From Micromonospora sp. HM5-17 (lineage in GTDB: Bacteria; Actinomycetota; Actinomycetes; Mycobacteriales; Micromonosporaceae): a stretch of DNA of 64,000 nucleotides. The notes under the pieces are model-generated. The model saw nothing but the letters and a program-made list of their open reading frames with translations. It was not told the origin of the DNA and searched no databases. The stretch's first letter is position 1, and every line of letters starts with the position of its first letter. Positions 1 to 7,985 of this stretch are shown here, piece after piece. Location: positions 62,001 through 126,000 of the forward strand of contig NZ_RJWA01000007.1 in the NCBI RefSeq assembly GCF_003762835.1, given 5' to 3'. The translations under genes were made by a program, and so were the position numbers.

Positions 1-247
1 CCCGACCGGTCGGGATCACCAGGGTCTCGCCGGGGAACGCCGCGGAGAGCGCGGCCCGGCGCTTGGCGTGGTTGGGCACCTCGGGGCGCGGGGTGACCGG
101 CAGTTCGGTGTCCCGCCACCCCTGTCGCATGAAGGCGAGGAACTTCTCCGGGAAGTCCGGGTCGTGTGACTCGGTCCTGGCCGTCCCGACCCGCGCCGAC
201 CCGGTCTGCGCCGGCTCCGCCGTGATGTCGGTCCGCTCCTCTGACAC
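1..247 (-). CDS. pepP: Aminopeptidase P family protein, N-terminal fragment (runs off the window)
   Basis: The first 82 codons of a gene that continues to the left of the window. The segment LPVTPRPEVPNHAKRRAAL followed by an alanine-rich stretch and ETLVIPTGR matches the N-terminal (creatinase-like) domain of bacterial Xaa-Pro aminopeptidases, which release the first residue from peptides with proline in position 2. The metal-binding C-terminal domain is outside the window, so activity cannot be judged. The GTG start is chosen because GGGAGGAGCG lies 4-5 nt upstream. The first ~30 residues are polar and variable. The family call is by recognition of this short region only. Confidence 0.75.
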   Translation of the reverse strand, partial: MSEERTDITAEPAQTGSARVGTARTESHDPDFPEKFLAFMRQGWRDTELPVTPRPEVPNHAKRRAALSAAFPGETLVIPTGR

Positions 248-462
248 TGCCGCTCCTCCCTCGCGTCGTCCCGGTGATCCCGGTCGCTTACGTTCCCGGC
301 CTCGGTGAGCCGGTCCCGTCCGCGCCGCCGGTGTGGATCAACCCGTCGGGCCTGTAGCGACCGTACCGCGTCGACGCCGTGGCGGCAGCCCGGCGTCACC
401 CATGTTTCCGGCTGCCGCTGGTGCCGGCACGCCGCCGGGATCGGCGTGGAAAGATGACCGCC

Positions 463-2421
463 ATGTGCGGACTCCTGGCCTTCTTCAGCGCGCACGGCAA
501 CGCCGGCGCACACCGTGACGCCCTAGCCGGCGCATTGGAATGCCTGCACCACCGGGGACCGGACGAGACCGGGGTGGAGGTGATCTCGACCCCGGACGGC
601 TACACCGACGCCGTGTTCGCGCACAAGCGCCTGTCGATCATCGACGTGGCGCTCAGCCACGAACCGCTGCCGTACGCCAACGGCCGGTATCTGCTGACCT
701 TCAACGGCGAGATCTACAACTACCTGGAGCTGCGTGAGGAACTGGCCCGGGACTACGGCGCCCAGTTCGCCACCCAGGGCGACGGCGAGGTGATCGTCGC
801 CGGCTTCCACTACTGGGGTGAGCAGGTCCTCACCCGGCTGCGCGGCATGTTCGCGTTCGTGATCTGGGACCGACACCTGCGCCGGGCCTTCGGCGCACGG
901 GACTACTTCGGGATCAAGCCGCTGTACTACCTGCAGACCCGGGACGGCGTCTACCTGGCGTCGGAGAAGAAGGCCCTGCTGCCGTTCGCGCCCTCGGCGC
1001 ACCAGGGCGACGCGGGCGTGGACAGCGCCAACCTGTCGCACTACCTGACCCTCCAGTACGTCCCCGAGCCGGGGACCCTGCACCGCGGGATCAGCCGGAT
1101 CGGCTCGGGCGAGTACCTGACCTGGTCGCCCGGACAGCAGATCGAGATCCGCCGCTGGTACCGGCCGGTCTTCCGGCCCGCGCCCGTACCCGAGCCGGAG
1201 CGGCTCTACCACCAGATCCGCGAGACGCTGCGGGAGAGCGTCCGGATCCACATGCGGGCCGACGTGCCGGTCGGGGCCTTCCTCTCCAGCGGTATCGACT
1301 CCACCGCCGTGGTGGCGCTGGCCCGGGAGTTCAACCCGAACATCCTGACCTTCACCGTCGGCTACGACGTGCCGGGCTACTCGGAGATCGAGGTGGCGCA
1401 GGACTCCGCCCGGCACCTGGGGGTCACCACCATCCCGACCAAGATCGGGCCGTACGACATGATGAACGCGCTGCCGAAGATCGTCTGGCACCTGGACGAC
1501 CCGGTGGCGGACCCGGCCCTGGTGCCGCTCTACTTCGTGGCCAAGAAGGCCGCCGAGCACGTCACGGTGGTCCTCTCCGGCGAGGGGGCGGACGAGTTCT
1601 TCGGCGGGTACACCATCTACCGGGAGCCGCTGTCGCTCGGCGCGGTCACCAACCTGCCCGACCCGGTGCAGAAGGGGCTGCGGGCGGTCTCCAAGGCGAT
1701 CCCGCAGGGGGTCAAGGGCAAGAGCTTCCTGGAGCGCGGCACCACCCCGATCGAGCAGCGCTACTACGGCAACGCGCGGATGTTCACCGAGGAGGAGAAG
1801 CAGAAGCTGCTGCGCCGCTACGACCCCTCGGTGCGGTACACCGACGTCACCGCGCCGATCTACGCGGAGTGCAGGGAGCTGGACGACGTCACCAAGATGC
1901 AGTACGTCGACCTCTACACCTGGCTGCGCGGCGACATCCTGGTGAAGGCGGACCGGATCTCGATGGCGCACTCGCTGGAGGTGCGGGTGCCCTTCCTGGA
2001 CCGCGAGGTCTTCGAGGTCGCGGCCGGTATTCCGGTGGAGCTGAAGCTGCCGCCACGCTCCGACACCACCAAGTACGCCATGCGGCAGGCGCTGAACGGC
2101 GTGGTCCCGCCGGCCATCGTGAACCGGCGCAAGCTCGGCTTCCCCACCCCGACCCGGGTCTGGCTGGCCGGGGAGATGTACGAGTGGGCCCGGCACATCT
2201 TCTCGGTCTCCGGCGCGGGGGAACTGCTCGACCTGTCGTACGCGATGCGCCTGCTCGACGAGCACAAGCGGGGCGAGGCAGACCACTCGCGTAAGGTCTG
2301 GACCGTGCTGATCTTCTGCATCTGGCACGCGATCTTCGTGGCTCGCACCCTCGACCCCGGGATCGAGCGCAACCAGTCGGCGCTGCTCACCAAGCCGGTC
2401 GTGGGCTCGATGGTCCGCTGA
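463..2421 (+). CDS. asnB: Asparagine synthase (glutamine-hydrolysing)
   Basis: A 652-residue class B asparagine synthetase. It converts aspartate, ATP and glutamine to asparagine and glutamate in the cytosol. The start is fixed by chemistry: the family needs Cys directly after the initiator Met (N-terminal nucleophile of the glutaminase domain), and ATG at 463 gives Met-Cys-Gly-Leu-Leu; an upstream in-frame ATG at 454 would bury it. GGAAAG lies 8 nt upstream. The glutaminase domain covers about residues 1-220 (RDYFGIKPLYY is typical). The synthetase domain follows, with a pyrophosphate loop LSSGIDST (the usual SGGLDS has Ser for the first Gly) and LSGEGADEFFGGY. It stands alone and converges on the LPMO gene. 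Length is normal for actinobacterial AsnB. Some homologues act in secondary metabolism or cell-wall amidation, but nothing nearby suggests that here. Confidence 0.95.
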   Translation: MCGLLAFFSAHGNAGAHRDALAGALECLHHRGPDETGVEVISTPDGYTDAVFAHKRLSIIDVALSHEPLPYANGRYLLTFNGEIYNYLELREELARDYGAQFATQGDGEVIVAGFHYWGEQVLTRLRGMFAFVIWDRHLRRAFGARDYFGIKPLYYLQTRDGVYLASEKKALLPFAPSAHQGDAGVDSANLSHYLTLQYVPEPGTLHRGISRIGSGEYLTWSPGQQIEIRRWYRPVFRPAPVPEPERLYHQIRETLRESVRIHMRADVPVGAFLSSGIDSTAVVALAREFNPNILTFTVGYDVPGYSEIEVAQDSARHLGVTTIPTKIGPYDMMNALPKIVWHLDDPVADPALVPLYFVAKKAAEHVTVVLSGEGADEFFGGYTIYREPLSLGAVTNLPDPVQKGLRAVSKAIPQGVKGKSFLERGTTPIEQRYYGNARMFTEEEKQKLLRRYDPSVRYTDVTAPIYAECRELDDVTKMQYVDLYTWLRGDILVKADRISMAHSLEVRVPFLDREVFEVAAGIPVELKLPPRSDTTKYAMRQALNGVVPPAIVNRRKLGFPTPTRVWLAGEMYEWARHIFSVSGAGELLDLSYAMRLLDEHKRGEADHSRKVWTVLIFCIWHAIFVARTLDPGIERNQSALLTKPVVGSMVR

Positions 2422-2503
2422 GGGCGCCGAGGCATAGCTCCCGCCCGAGATCAGCTGACCGCAGGCCAGCGCGGCGCGGGCGGCGGCGACGCGGACCGGC
2501 CAG

Positions 2504-2536
2504 GACGGGCCCGACGCCGATGGCGCCGGGCCCGTC
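2504..2536. terminator. Bidirectional terminator-like hairpin between asnB and the LPMO gene
   Basis: GACGGGCCCG (2504-2513) pairs perfectly with CGGGCCCGTC (2527-2536), and inside it CGCC/GGCG pairs around a GAT loop after one A/C mismatch. It lies between two convergent genes and has no U-tract, as is common in high-GC actinobacteria. Confidence 0.6.
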
Positions 2537-2554
2537 GCGGTGGTGCGGTGGTGG

Positions 2555-3625
2555 TTACGGGCTGGTGCAGGTCGGTGTCGGCGCCGTGCCACTGGTGCCG
2601 CTGCCGACGAAACCGAACGTGGCGCTCGCCCCGGGAGCGAGGCTGCCGTTGTGCGCGACGTTGCGGACGGTGACCGTGTTGCCGCTCTGGCTGTGCTCAC
2701 CGTTCCAGAGGCTGCCGATGGTCTCGCCGTTGGCGAAGGTCCAGCGGGTGGTCCAGCCGTTGATCGCGGTCGTGCCGGAGTTGCGGACCGTCACCTCCGC
2801 CTGGAAACCGCCGGACCAGCTGCCGGTGAGCCGGTAGGTGGCGGTGCAGGCCGCCGATCCGCCCGGCGTCGTCGGCGGCGTGGTGGGCGGGGTGGTCGGC
2901 GGGTTGCTCGGGCCGCCGCCCGGCCCGATCCCGGTCACCTCACCGTTGCCGCCGTCGAAGACCACGTCGGAGCAGCCGAAGAAGTTCTCCTGGCTGTCCG
3001 AACGGACCCAGCGGGAGTAGATGATGTGCCGCCCGCTCTTGTTGCTCGGCAGCCGGCCGGTGAAGTAGTAGTGGCCGTCGTTGGAGCCGACCGAGCCGCG
3101 CTGCGGCGGGTTGGTCACGGTCAGGAACGGCTCCGACTCCAGGTCACTCCAGGCCAGCGGCCGGGTCGGGCTCCAGCTGTCCCGGGTCACGTAGAAGTAG
3201 AAGGTGCCCGGGTGGTGCGCCCAGTTGCTGTACCGGAACTCCATGGTGGCGCCGGCGGTCAGGTGGGTCAGCGGCCAGTCGGTACGGGCCAGGTCGTACC
3301 CGCTGAAGCTGGTGTTCCCACCGCTGCACAGCTGCCCGTCCGGGATGTAGCCAACGGTCCGGCCGCCCGCGTCCGAGCGCAGCACGCTGAACCAGTTGTA
3401 GAGCGAGTTGGCGCCGCTCTGTGCCACCGCGGCCGCGCAGGCCGGGTTGTTGGGGATGATCTGCCCGGTCGGGCTGAGCCCGTCCCGCCAGCAGAGGTAG
3501 GTCCGGCTGCCGGGCACCATGGCGGCGCCGTGGGCGGCGGCCGGAGTGGGATTCACCGCAGCGAGCACGCCGGCGGTGAGCGCAGCCACGGCACCGAAGA
3601 CCGCGACTCTGCGAAGACGTTTCAC
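2555..3625 (-). CDS. Secreted lytic polysaccharide monooxygenase (AA10) with C-terminal CBM2 module
   Basis: A 356-residue copper monooxygenase that cleaves crystalline chitin or cellulose oxidatively outside the cell. The GTG start follows AAAGGAGA at proper spacing and gives a Sec signal peptide (KRLRR, hydrophobic core, PAAA) cleaved before His32. That histidine would be the N-terminal ligand of the histidine brace; the second ligand lies in NWAHHPG (His137/His138). The catalytic domain spans about 32-225, followed by a Pro/Thr linker with repeated PPTT and a cellulose-binding module family 2 domain from about 259, bounded by cysteines (SAACTATYRL to PTPTCTSP). The reading frame is intact. 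Whether the substrate is chitin or cellulose cannot be told from the sequence; the NgcEFG/NagK genes in the same window make chitin plausible. Confidence 0.93.
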   Translation of the reverse strand: MKRLRRVAVFGAVAALTAGVLAAVNPTPAAAHGAAMVPGSRTYLCWRDGLSPTGQIIPNNPACAAAVAQSGANSLYNWFSVLRSDAGGRTVGYIPDGQLCSGGNTSFSGYDLARTDWPLTHLTAGATMEFRYSNWAHHPGTFYFYVTRDSWSPTRPLAWSDLESEPFLTVTNPPQRGSVGSNDGHYYFTGRLPSNKSGRHIIYSRWVRSDSQENFFGCSDVVFDGGNGEVTGIGPGGGPSNPPTTPPTTPPTTPGGSAACTATYRLTGSWSGGFQAEVTVRNSGTTAINGWTTRWTFANGETIGSLWNGEHSQSGNTVTVRNVAHNGSLAPGASATFGFVGSGTSGTAPTPTCTSP

Positions 3626-4119
3626 CGAGTTCTCCTTTATGGGCAGTGCCGCAGCCACGCGAGGCGACGCTGCGGACAACCTGGGATGACCCGCGATGGG
3701 CGCGGGCGCCCGCTACCGACACTGGGTGCGATCTCGCCGCTCTGCCCCGCAGAGGTGGTGGGCTGGGGTCTGCCGACGGGCAGGTGGCGGGCACGACGCA
3801 CGGTCCGATGACGGATGTGTGCCCTTTCGCGTGGCCCCTGTCGGCACCCGGCGCGCAGCGCGTCAGCCCCCGCACTGGCTCGGTACGACCAATCGCATCA
3901 TGGATCAGCGACGGATGCAATAGGCATGTTTCAATGCTGGATCATCTCTCCGCTCGGCGGCGCCGGCGCCTGCCGGCCAGCCCCGGACCCGGGCGGTATG
4001 GTCCGGGCCGGGCGCGGGAGCGGGCGCGTCCGCCCGGAACGGCCGGTGTGTCATGGTCGGGAGGCCGGGCGGCGCCCGACGGATCACGAGACTGGTGGCC
4101 GGGCCGGTAGGGAGGTCAG
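3626..4119. other. Long intergenic region between divergent LPMO and sugar-kinase genes
   Basis: 494 bp with no convincing gene in either strand. It contains an AT-richer pocket at about 3888-3955, unusual for this DNA, in which GGATCAG and CTGGATC flank a stretch with TTGCAT/TTGAAA-like elements on the minus strand; this is the likely control region for the inducible LPMO gene. No exact promoter pair or known operator could be fixed by eye. Confidence 0.4.
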
Positions 4120-5130
4120 ATGCGGTACGCGGTGGTGCTCGGCGAGGCGCTCGTCGACCTGCTGGACGGAGAGTGTGCCGGTGTGCCGGTGTACCGGCAG
4201 GCGGTCGGTGGGGCGCCGCTCAACGTCGCCGTCGGGGTGGCCCGGCTGGGCGGCGCGGTGGAGTTCGTCGGGACGCTCGGCGACGACGTCCTCGCCGGAC
4301 GGATCCGGGACCTGCTCACCGCGGCCGGGGTCGGCCAGCGCGGCGTCCGGGAGAAGGCCGTCGCCACCACGCTCGGGGTGGCCACGTTCTCCGGTGCCGA
4401 GCCCGACTTCCGGTTCTACGGCACCCCGCCGTCGTACGGGCTGCTCGAGCCGGAGGACCTCGACGTACCCCTGGTGGCGGGCGCGGCGGTGGTCTACGCC
4501 GGCTCGATCGCGCTGCTCTGCCCGCCGGTGCTCGCCGCCGCCCGGCGGGCCTGGACGCTCGCGACCGGCTGGCGGGTCTTCGACCCCAACGTCCGGCCCC
4601 GACTGCTGCCGGACGCGGCGGCGGTGGCCGAGGCGCGGGCGGTGGTGGAGGAGTTCGCCTCCTCGGCCGACCTCGTGAAGCTGAGCGTCGCCGACGCCGA
4701 GACGCTCTACGGCCCGGACGCGCCGGCCGTGCCCGGCAGCGGGTCCGCGTGGCCGGGAACGGCCGGGAGCGACCGGTTCGCCGAGGCGGTGGCGGAGCGG
4801 CTGCGGTCGCTCGGCGCCGGCACGGTCGTGGTCACCAGCGGTCCCAGGGGCGCGCTGGTGTCGGCGGGCCGGGACGGGGCCGCCCAGTGGCTTCCCGCGC
4901 CGGTGGTCGAGGCGGTCGACGCGACCGGCGCGGGCGACTCCGTCATGGCGGCGCTGATCGCGGAGCTGCTCGCCGCCGGTCTGCCGACCGACCCGAGCGG
5001 CTGGCGGGAGCGGGTACGCTTCGCCCTCCGGGTCGCCGGGCTGGTCTGCGAGTCGCCCGGCGGGGCGGTCGCGATGCCCACCCGGGCCGACGTCGCCCGC
5101 CGCTTCCCGGACGCCCCCGACCACCGCTGA
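4120..5130 (+). CDS. PfkB-family carbohydrate kinase (fructokinase-like)
   Basis: A 336-residue ribokinase-fold kinase that phosphorylates a sugar or nucleoside with ATP. The N-terminal GEALVDLL and the substrate-loop region GGAPLNVAVGVARLGG are typical of fructokinases and related enzymes. The C-terminal signature DATGAGDSVMAALI contains the catalytic base Asp273 and the anion hole. Start ATG follows GGGAGG at 4 nt. It is monocistronic: the next gene runs in the opposite direction. Fructokinase is the commonest annotation for this branch, but the exact sugar is not settled by sequence. Confidence 0.85.
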   Translation: MRYAVVLGEALVDLLDGECAGVPVYRQAVGGAPLNVAVGVARLGGAVEFVGTLGDDVLAGRIRDLLTAAGVGQRGVREKAVATTLGVATFSGAEPDFRFYGTPPSYGLLEPEDLDVPLVAGAAVVYAGSIALLCPPVLAAARRAWTLATGWRVFDPNVRPRLLPDAAAVAEARAVVEEFASSADLVKLSVADAETLYGPDAPAVPGSGSAWPGTAGSDRFAEAVAERLRSLGAGTVVVTSGPRGALVSAGRDGAAQWLPAPVVEAVDATGAGDSVMAALIAELLAAGLPTDPSGWRERVRFALRVAGLVCESPGGAVAMPTRADVARRFPDAPDHR

Positions 5131-5261
5131 CCGTCGGGCCCGCCCGATTCCGCCCGGCCACGGTCCCGGCTGGCAGGCTCCGGTCCGGCGCCGCCGGGCC
5201 GCGGTCACGGCTGTCGGCGTCATCGGGACGCGATCGGCGCGACCGTCACGATCGAACGGGC

Positions 5262-6092
5262 TCAGAGACCGCCGTGCAACTCGGCGTAGCCGCGCCGGAC
5301 GGCGGTCAGCGCCACCTCGGGATCGAACGGCGCGTGCCGGGCGATCTTCTCGGCCGGGGAGTGGTCGGCGTCGCCGTCGCGGATCAGCCACGCCAACGCG
5401 GCCAGGTCCTCGTGCTGGCGCTGGACGAAGTCCTGACCGACGACCGCGCCGTGCCCGGGAACCACGACCGAGTCCGGTGTGGTGAGCCGGAGCAGCGCGG
5501 CGACCGTCTCCACCCAGTCCAGCGGGTACGCGTCCTCGAACGCCGGCGGGCCGCTCTCCTCGATCAGGTCACCCGCGACCAGGACGTCGGCGTCCGGCAC
5601 CTGCACCACCAGGTCCCCCTCGGTGTGGCCCCGGCCCAGATGACGCAACACCACCGGCCGGCCGCCGACGTCGACCGTGGTCTCAGACTGCACCGGGTGG
5701 GTGGGGGCGAGGATTCGCGTCCGGGCCACCTCGGTGGCGAGCGCCGGCTCGGCGGGGAGCACCTCGTCGTACGCCTGCCGGCGGACCAGCTCCGGGTGGT
5801 CCCGCAGCAGCGCGCAGGTGAGCTGATGGGCGTAGATCGGGCTGGGCGGGTCGCCGACCAGGGTCGCGTTGCCGAAGCAGTGGTCGAAGTGGTGGTGGGT
5901 GTTGACCAGGATGAACGGGTCCGGCGTGAGGCTGCGGGCGGCGGCGGCCAGCTCGGCGGCCTGGGCGGCGGTGGAGAGGGTGTCCACCACCAGCGCCGCC
6001 CCGTCCCCGACGACCAGGGTCACGTTGACGTCGAGCATCGGCTGGCGCAGGACGTACACCCGGTCGGCGATCTCGGTGAACGCGACGGTCAC
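5262..6092 (-). CDS. MBL-fold metallo-hydrolase
   Basis: A 276-residue metallo-beta-lactamase-fold hydrolase. The zinc motif is clear: NTHHHFDHCFGN (HxHxDH), a later His in HLGRGHTEGDLVV, an Asp in VLVAGDLIEE, and a terminal PGHG. The GTG start follows GGAGG by 5 nt. The family includes glyoxalase II-like thioesterases, lactonases, quinoprotein-relay-like hydrolases and lactamases; TEGDLVV and PGHGAVV resemble the cyclase/hydrolase type. Nothing in the neighbours fixes a substrate. The thioesterase-like gene lies 70 bp upstream on the same strand and could be cotranscribed. Confidence 0.85.
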   Translation of the reverse strand: MTVAFTEIADRVYVLRQPMLDVNVTLVVGDGAALVVDTLSTAAQAAELAAAARSLTPDPFILVNTHHHFDHCFGNATLVGDPPSPIYAHQLTCALLRDHPELVRRQAYDEVLPAEPALATEVARTRILAPTHPVQSETTVDVGGRPVVLRHLGRGHTEGDLVVQVPDADVLVAGDLIEESGPPAFEDAYPLDWVETVAALLRLTTPDSVVVPGHGAVVGQDFVQRQHEDLAALAWLIRDGDADHSPAEKIARHAPFDPEVALTAVRRGYAELHGGL

Positions 6093-6162
6093 GGCGCCTC
6101 CGTCCCGGGTTCGGCGGCGCGATTCGGCGCGGAGTCGCGGATGACGGCCACGCGTCGCGCGG

Positions 6163-6597
6163 TCATGCCGACCCGAGCGCCCGGGCCACGAACCGCTGCC
6201 GGTCGACCAGGACCCGCTCCACCCGCCCCTCGGCCACCGTCGTCGACCCCTCGGTCACGGCCACCTCGAAGAGCAGGCGCCGTCCGTCGACCTTGGCCAG
6301 CCGCGCCTCCGCCACGGCGGTCCGGCCGACCGGCGTCGGCACCCGGTGGTCGAGTTCCACCCGCATCCCGACCGTGGTCATTCCGGCCGGGAGCCGGCTC
6401 GCGGTCGCGGCCACCGTCGCCGCCTCGGCCAGCGCCAGCACCCGCGGGGTGCCCAGCACCGGGACGTCGCCCGAGCCGACCGCCTGCGCGGTGTCGGCGT
6501 CGGCCACGGTCAGTTCGACCCGGGCGGTGAGGCCCGGTGGGAAGACCTGCTCCGGCTGGTGCGGCTCGGACTGCGCCGCGGACGGTTCCTGCTCCAT
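6163..6597 (-). CDS. Hotdog-fold thioesterase, fluoroacetyl-CoA thioesterase (FlK)-like
   Basis: A 144-residue hotdog-fold protein. Segments VPVLGTPRVLALAEAATVAA and TTVGMRVELDHRVPTPVG match the FlK-like thioesterase family, small dimeric enzymes that hydrolyse acyl-CoA thioesters. ATG at 6597 is chosen although the frame is open further upstream: a TAGGCT box lies 7 nt before it, as expected for a leaderless transcript, and there is no Shine-Dalgarno sequence. The name is structural; most relatives do not act on fluoroacetyl-CoA. It may share a transcript with the MBL gene downstream. Confidence 0.75.
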   Translation of the reverse strand: MEQEPSAAQSEPHQPEQVFPPGLTARVELTVADADTAQAVGSGDVPVLGTPRVLALAEAATVAATASRLPAGMTTVGMRVELDHRVPTPVGRTAVAEARLAKVDGRRLLFEVAVTEGSTTVAEGRVERVLVDRQRFVARALGSA

Positions 6598-6604
6598 GAG
6601 GCAG

Positions 6605-6610
6605 AGCCTA
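6605..6610 (-). promoter_or_regulatory. -10 box for leaderless thioesterase mRNA
   Basis: TAGGCT (minus strand) followed by 7 nt and ATG. It fits the actinobacterial TANNNT -10 consensus for transcripts that start at the initiation codon. No clear -35. Confidence 0.5.
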
Positions 6611-6782
6611 GGGCCTGAGCCCTCGTGATCATGGACGACCGGAGAGGTCGCGGCCGAGGGATCGCCCACCTCCCGCACCGCCGGACGGCCGGGCGGGGCC
6701 GGCGCTCCGCTTCCCGCCGGACGGCGTCCCCCGGCTGTCCCTCCCGCGGCCCCCGGCGCCGGCGCCGTTAACCTGGACGGCG

Positions 6783-7985
6783 ATGCGCGCCACCGTCACG
6801 GACACTCCACCCGCCATCCCATCCGGTCCCACCGGCCGCTCCGGCGTGGACCAGGGCCGCCGGCGGTTCGTCGCCATGTCGATCTGGGCGGTGGCCTTCG
6901 TCACCTGCTGGCTGCTGATCGGGCTCCCCACCGACCCGCTCTACGCCTTCGCCTGGCTCTGGACCGCCACCATCGCGTGGCGCAGCGACCGGCCGTGGCG
7001 GACCCACCTCGGCTTCGCCCGGGACTGGCTCCCGGTGGTGCTGCTGCTCGCGGGGTACAACCTCTCCCGGGGGTTCGCCGACAACGGGGCGACCCCGCAC
7101 GCCATGGAGCTGATCGCCGCCGACCGCTGGATGTTCGGGTGGGTCCTCGACGGCCAGGTGCCGACGATCTGGCTTCAGCGGCACCTCTACGACCCGGACG
7201 GCATCCACTGGTGGGACGTCCTGGTGAGCTGGGTGTACTTCTCCCACTTCGTGGTCACCCTGACCGCCGCGGTGGTGCTCTGGCTGCGCAACCGCGCCCG
7301 CTGGGCGGCGTTCATGCGCCGCTGGGGCTTCCTCTGCGCCGCCGGCCTGGCCACCTACTTCCTCTACCCGGCGGCGCCGCCGTGGTGGGCCGCCCAGTAC
7401 GGGATGCTGCCGGAGGTGGCCCGGATCTCCACCCGTGGCTGGCGGGAGTTCGGCATGCACGGCGCCGGCAACCTGCTCAACGCCGGCCAGATCGCCGCCA
7501 ACCCCGTCGCCGCGATGCCGTCGCTGCACACCGCCTGGGCGCTCTTCGTGGTCGTCTTCTTCCTCGGCGCGACCCGGCGTCGCTGGTGGCCACTCCTGCT
7601 CAGCTACCCGCTGGCGATGACCTTCACCCTGGTCTACGCGGGTGAGCACTACGTGATCGACGTACTGGTGGGTTGGGCGTACGTCGGGCTGACCTTCCTG
7701 GTCGTCGGGCTGGCCGAGCGGTGGTGGGCGGCGCGGACGGCGCGCCGTCTCGGCGGTCCCGCGCCGACGCCGGAGGACGGTGGAACCCGACCCGGGCCCG
7801 CCGGCGACAGCCCCGGGCCGGAGGCGTCCGGGTCAGAGCCGGAAGCGGCGCCGGCGGGAGCGTCGGCGGGTGGCGTGTCGGGAGCATCGGAACCGGGGGC
7901 TGGGTCGTCGTCGGCCGGCGGGGCCGGCCGGACGGCGACCGCCGAGGAGCCGGGGCCGGAGCAGACGGTCAGCCTCGGCCGCTGA
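6783..7985 (+). CDS. PAP2-family membrane phosphatase (AUR1/inositol-phosphotransferase-like)
   Basis: A 400-residue polytopic membrane protein. About six hydrophobic segments lie in the first 320 residues. The PAP2 active-site motifs are visible: AAMPSLHTAWA (central histidine) and YAGEHYVIDVLVG (nucleophile-activating His and Asp). The arrangement matches the PAP2_3 branch, which includes yeast AUR1-like inositol phosphorylceramide synthases and actinobacterial phosphatidylinositol-type enzymes; the reaction is either lipid phosphate hydrolysis or head-group transfer. The C-terminal ~80 residues are a low-complexity Gly/Pro/Glu tail, probably cytosolic. TAACCT stands 8 nt before the ATG, so a leaderless start is likely. 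Its last 17 nt overlap the convergent PH-domain gene. Confidence 0.85.
   Translation: MRATVTDTPPAIPSGPTGRSGVDQGRRRFVAMSIWAVAFVTCWLLIGLPTDPLYAFAWLWTATIAWRSDRPWRTHLGFARDWLPVVLLLAGYNLSRGFADNGATPHAMELIAADRWMFGWVLDGQVPTIWLQRHLYDPDGIHWWDVLVSWVYFSHFVVTLTAAVVLWLRNRARWAAFMRRWGFLCAAGLATYFLYPAAPPWWAAQYGMLPEVARISTRGWREFGMHGAGNLLNAGQIAANPVAAMPSLHTAWALFVVVFFLGATRRRWWPLLLSYPLAMTFTLVYAGEHYVIDVLVGWAYVGLTFLVVGLAERWWAARTARRLGGPAPTPEDGGTRPGPAGDSPGPEASGSEPEAAPAGASAGGVSGASEPGAGSSSAGGAGRTATAEEPGPEQTVSLGR

Noticed and set aside
523-2700. 725-codon open frame opposite asnB
   Set aside because: Antisense shadow from high GC; asnB is unambiguous.
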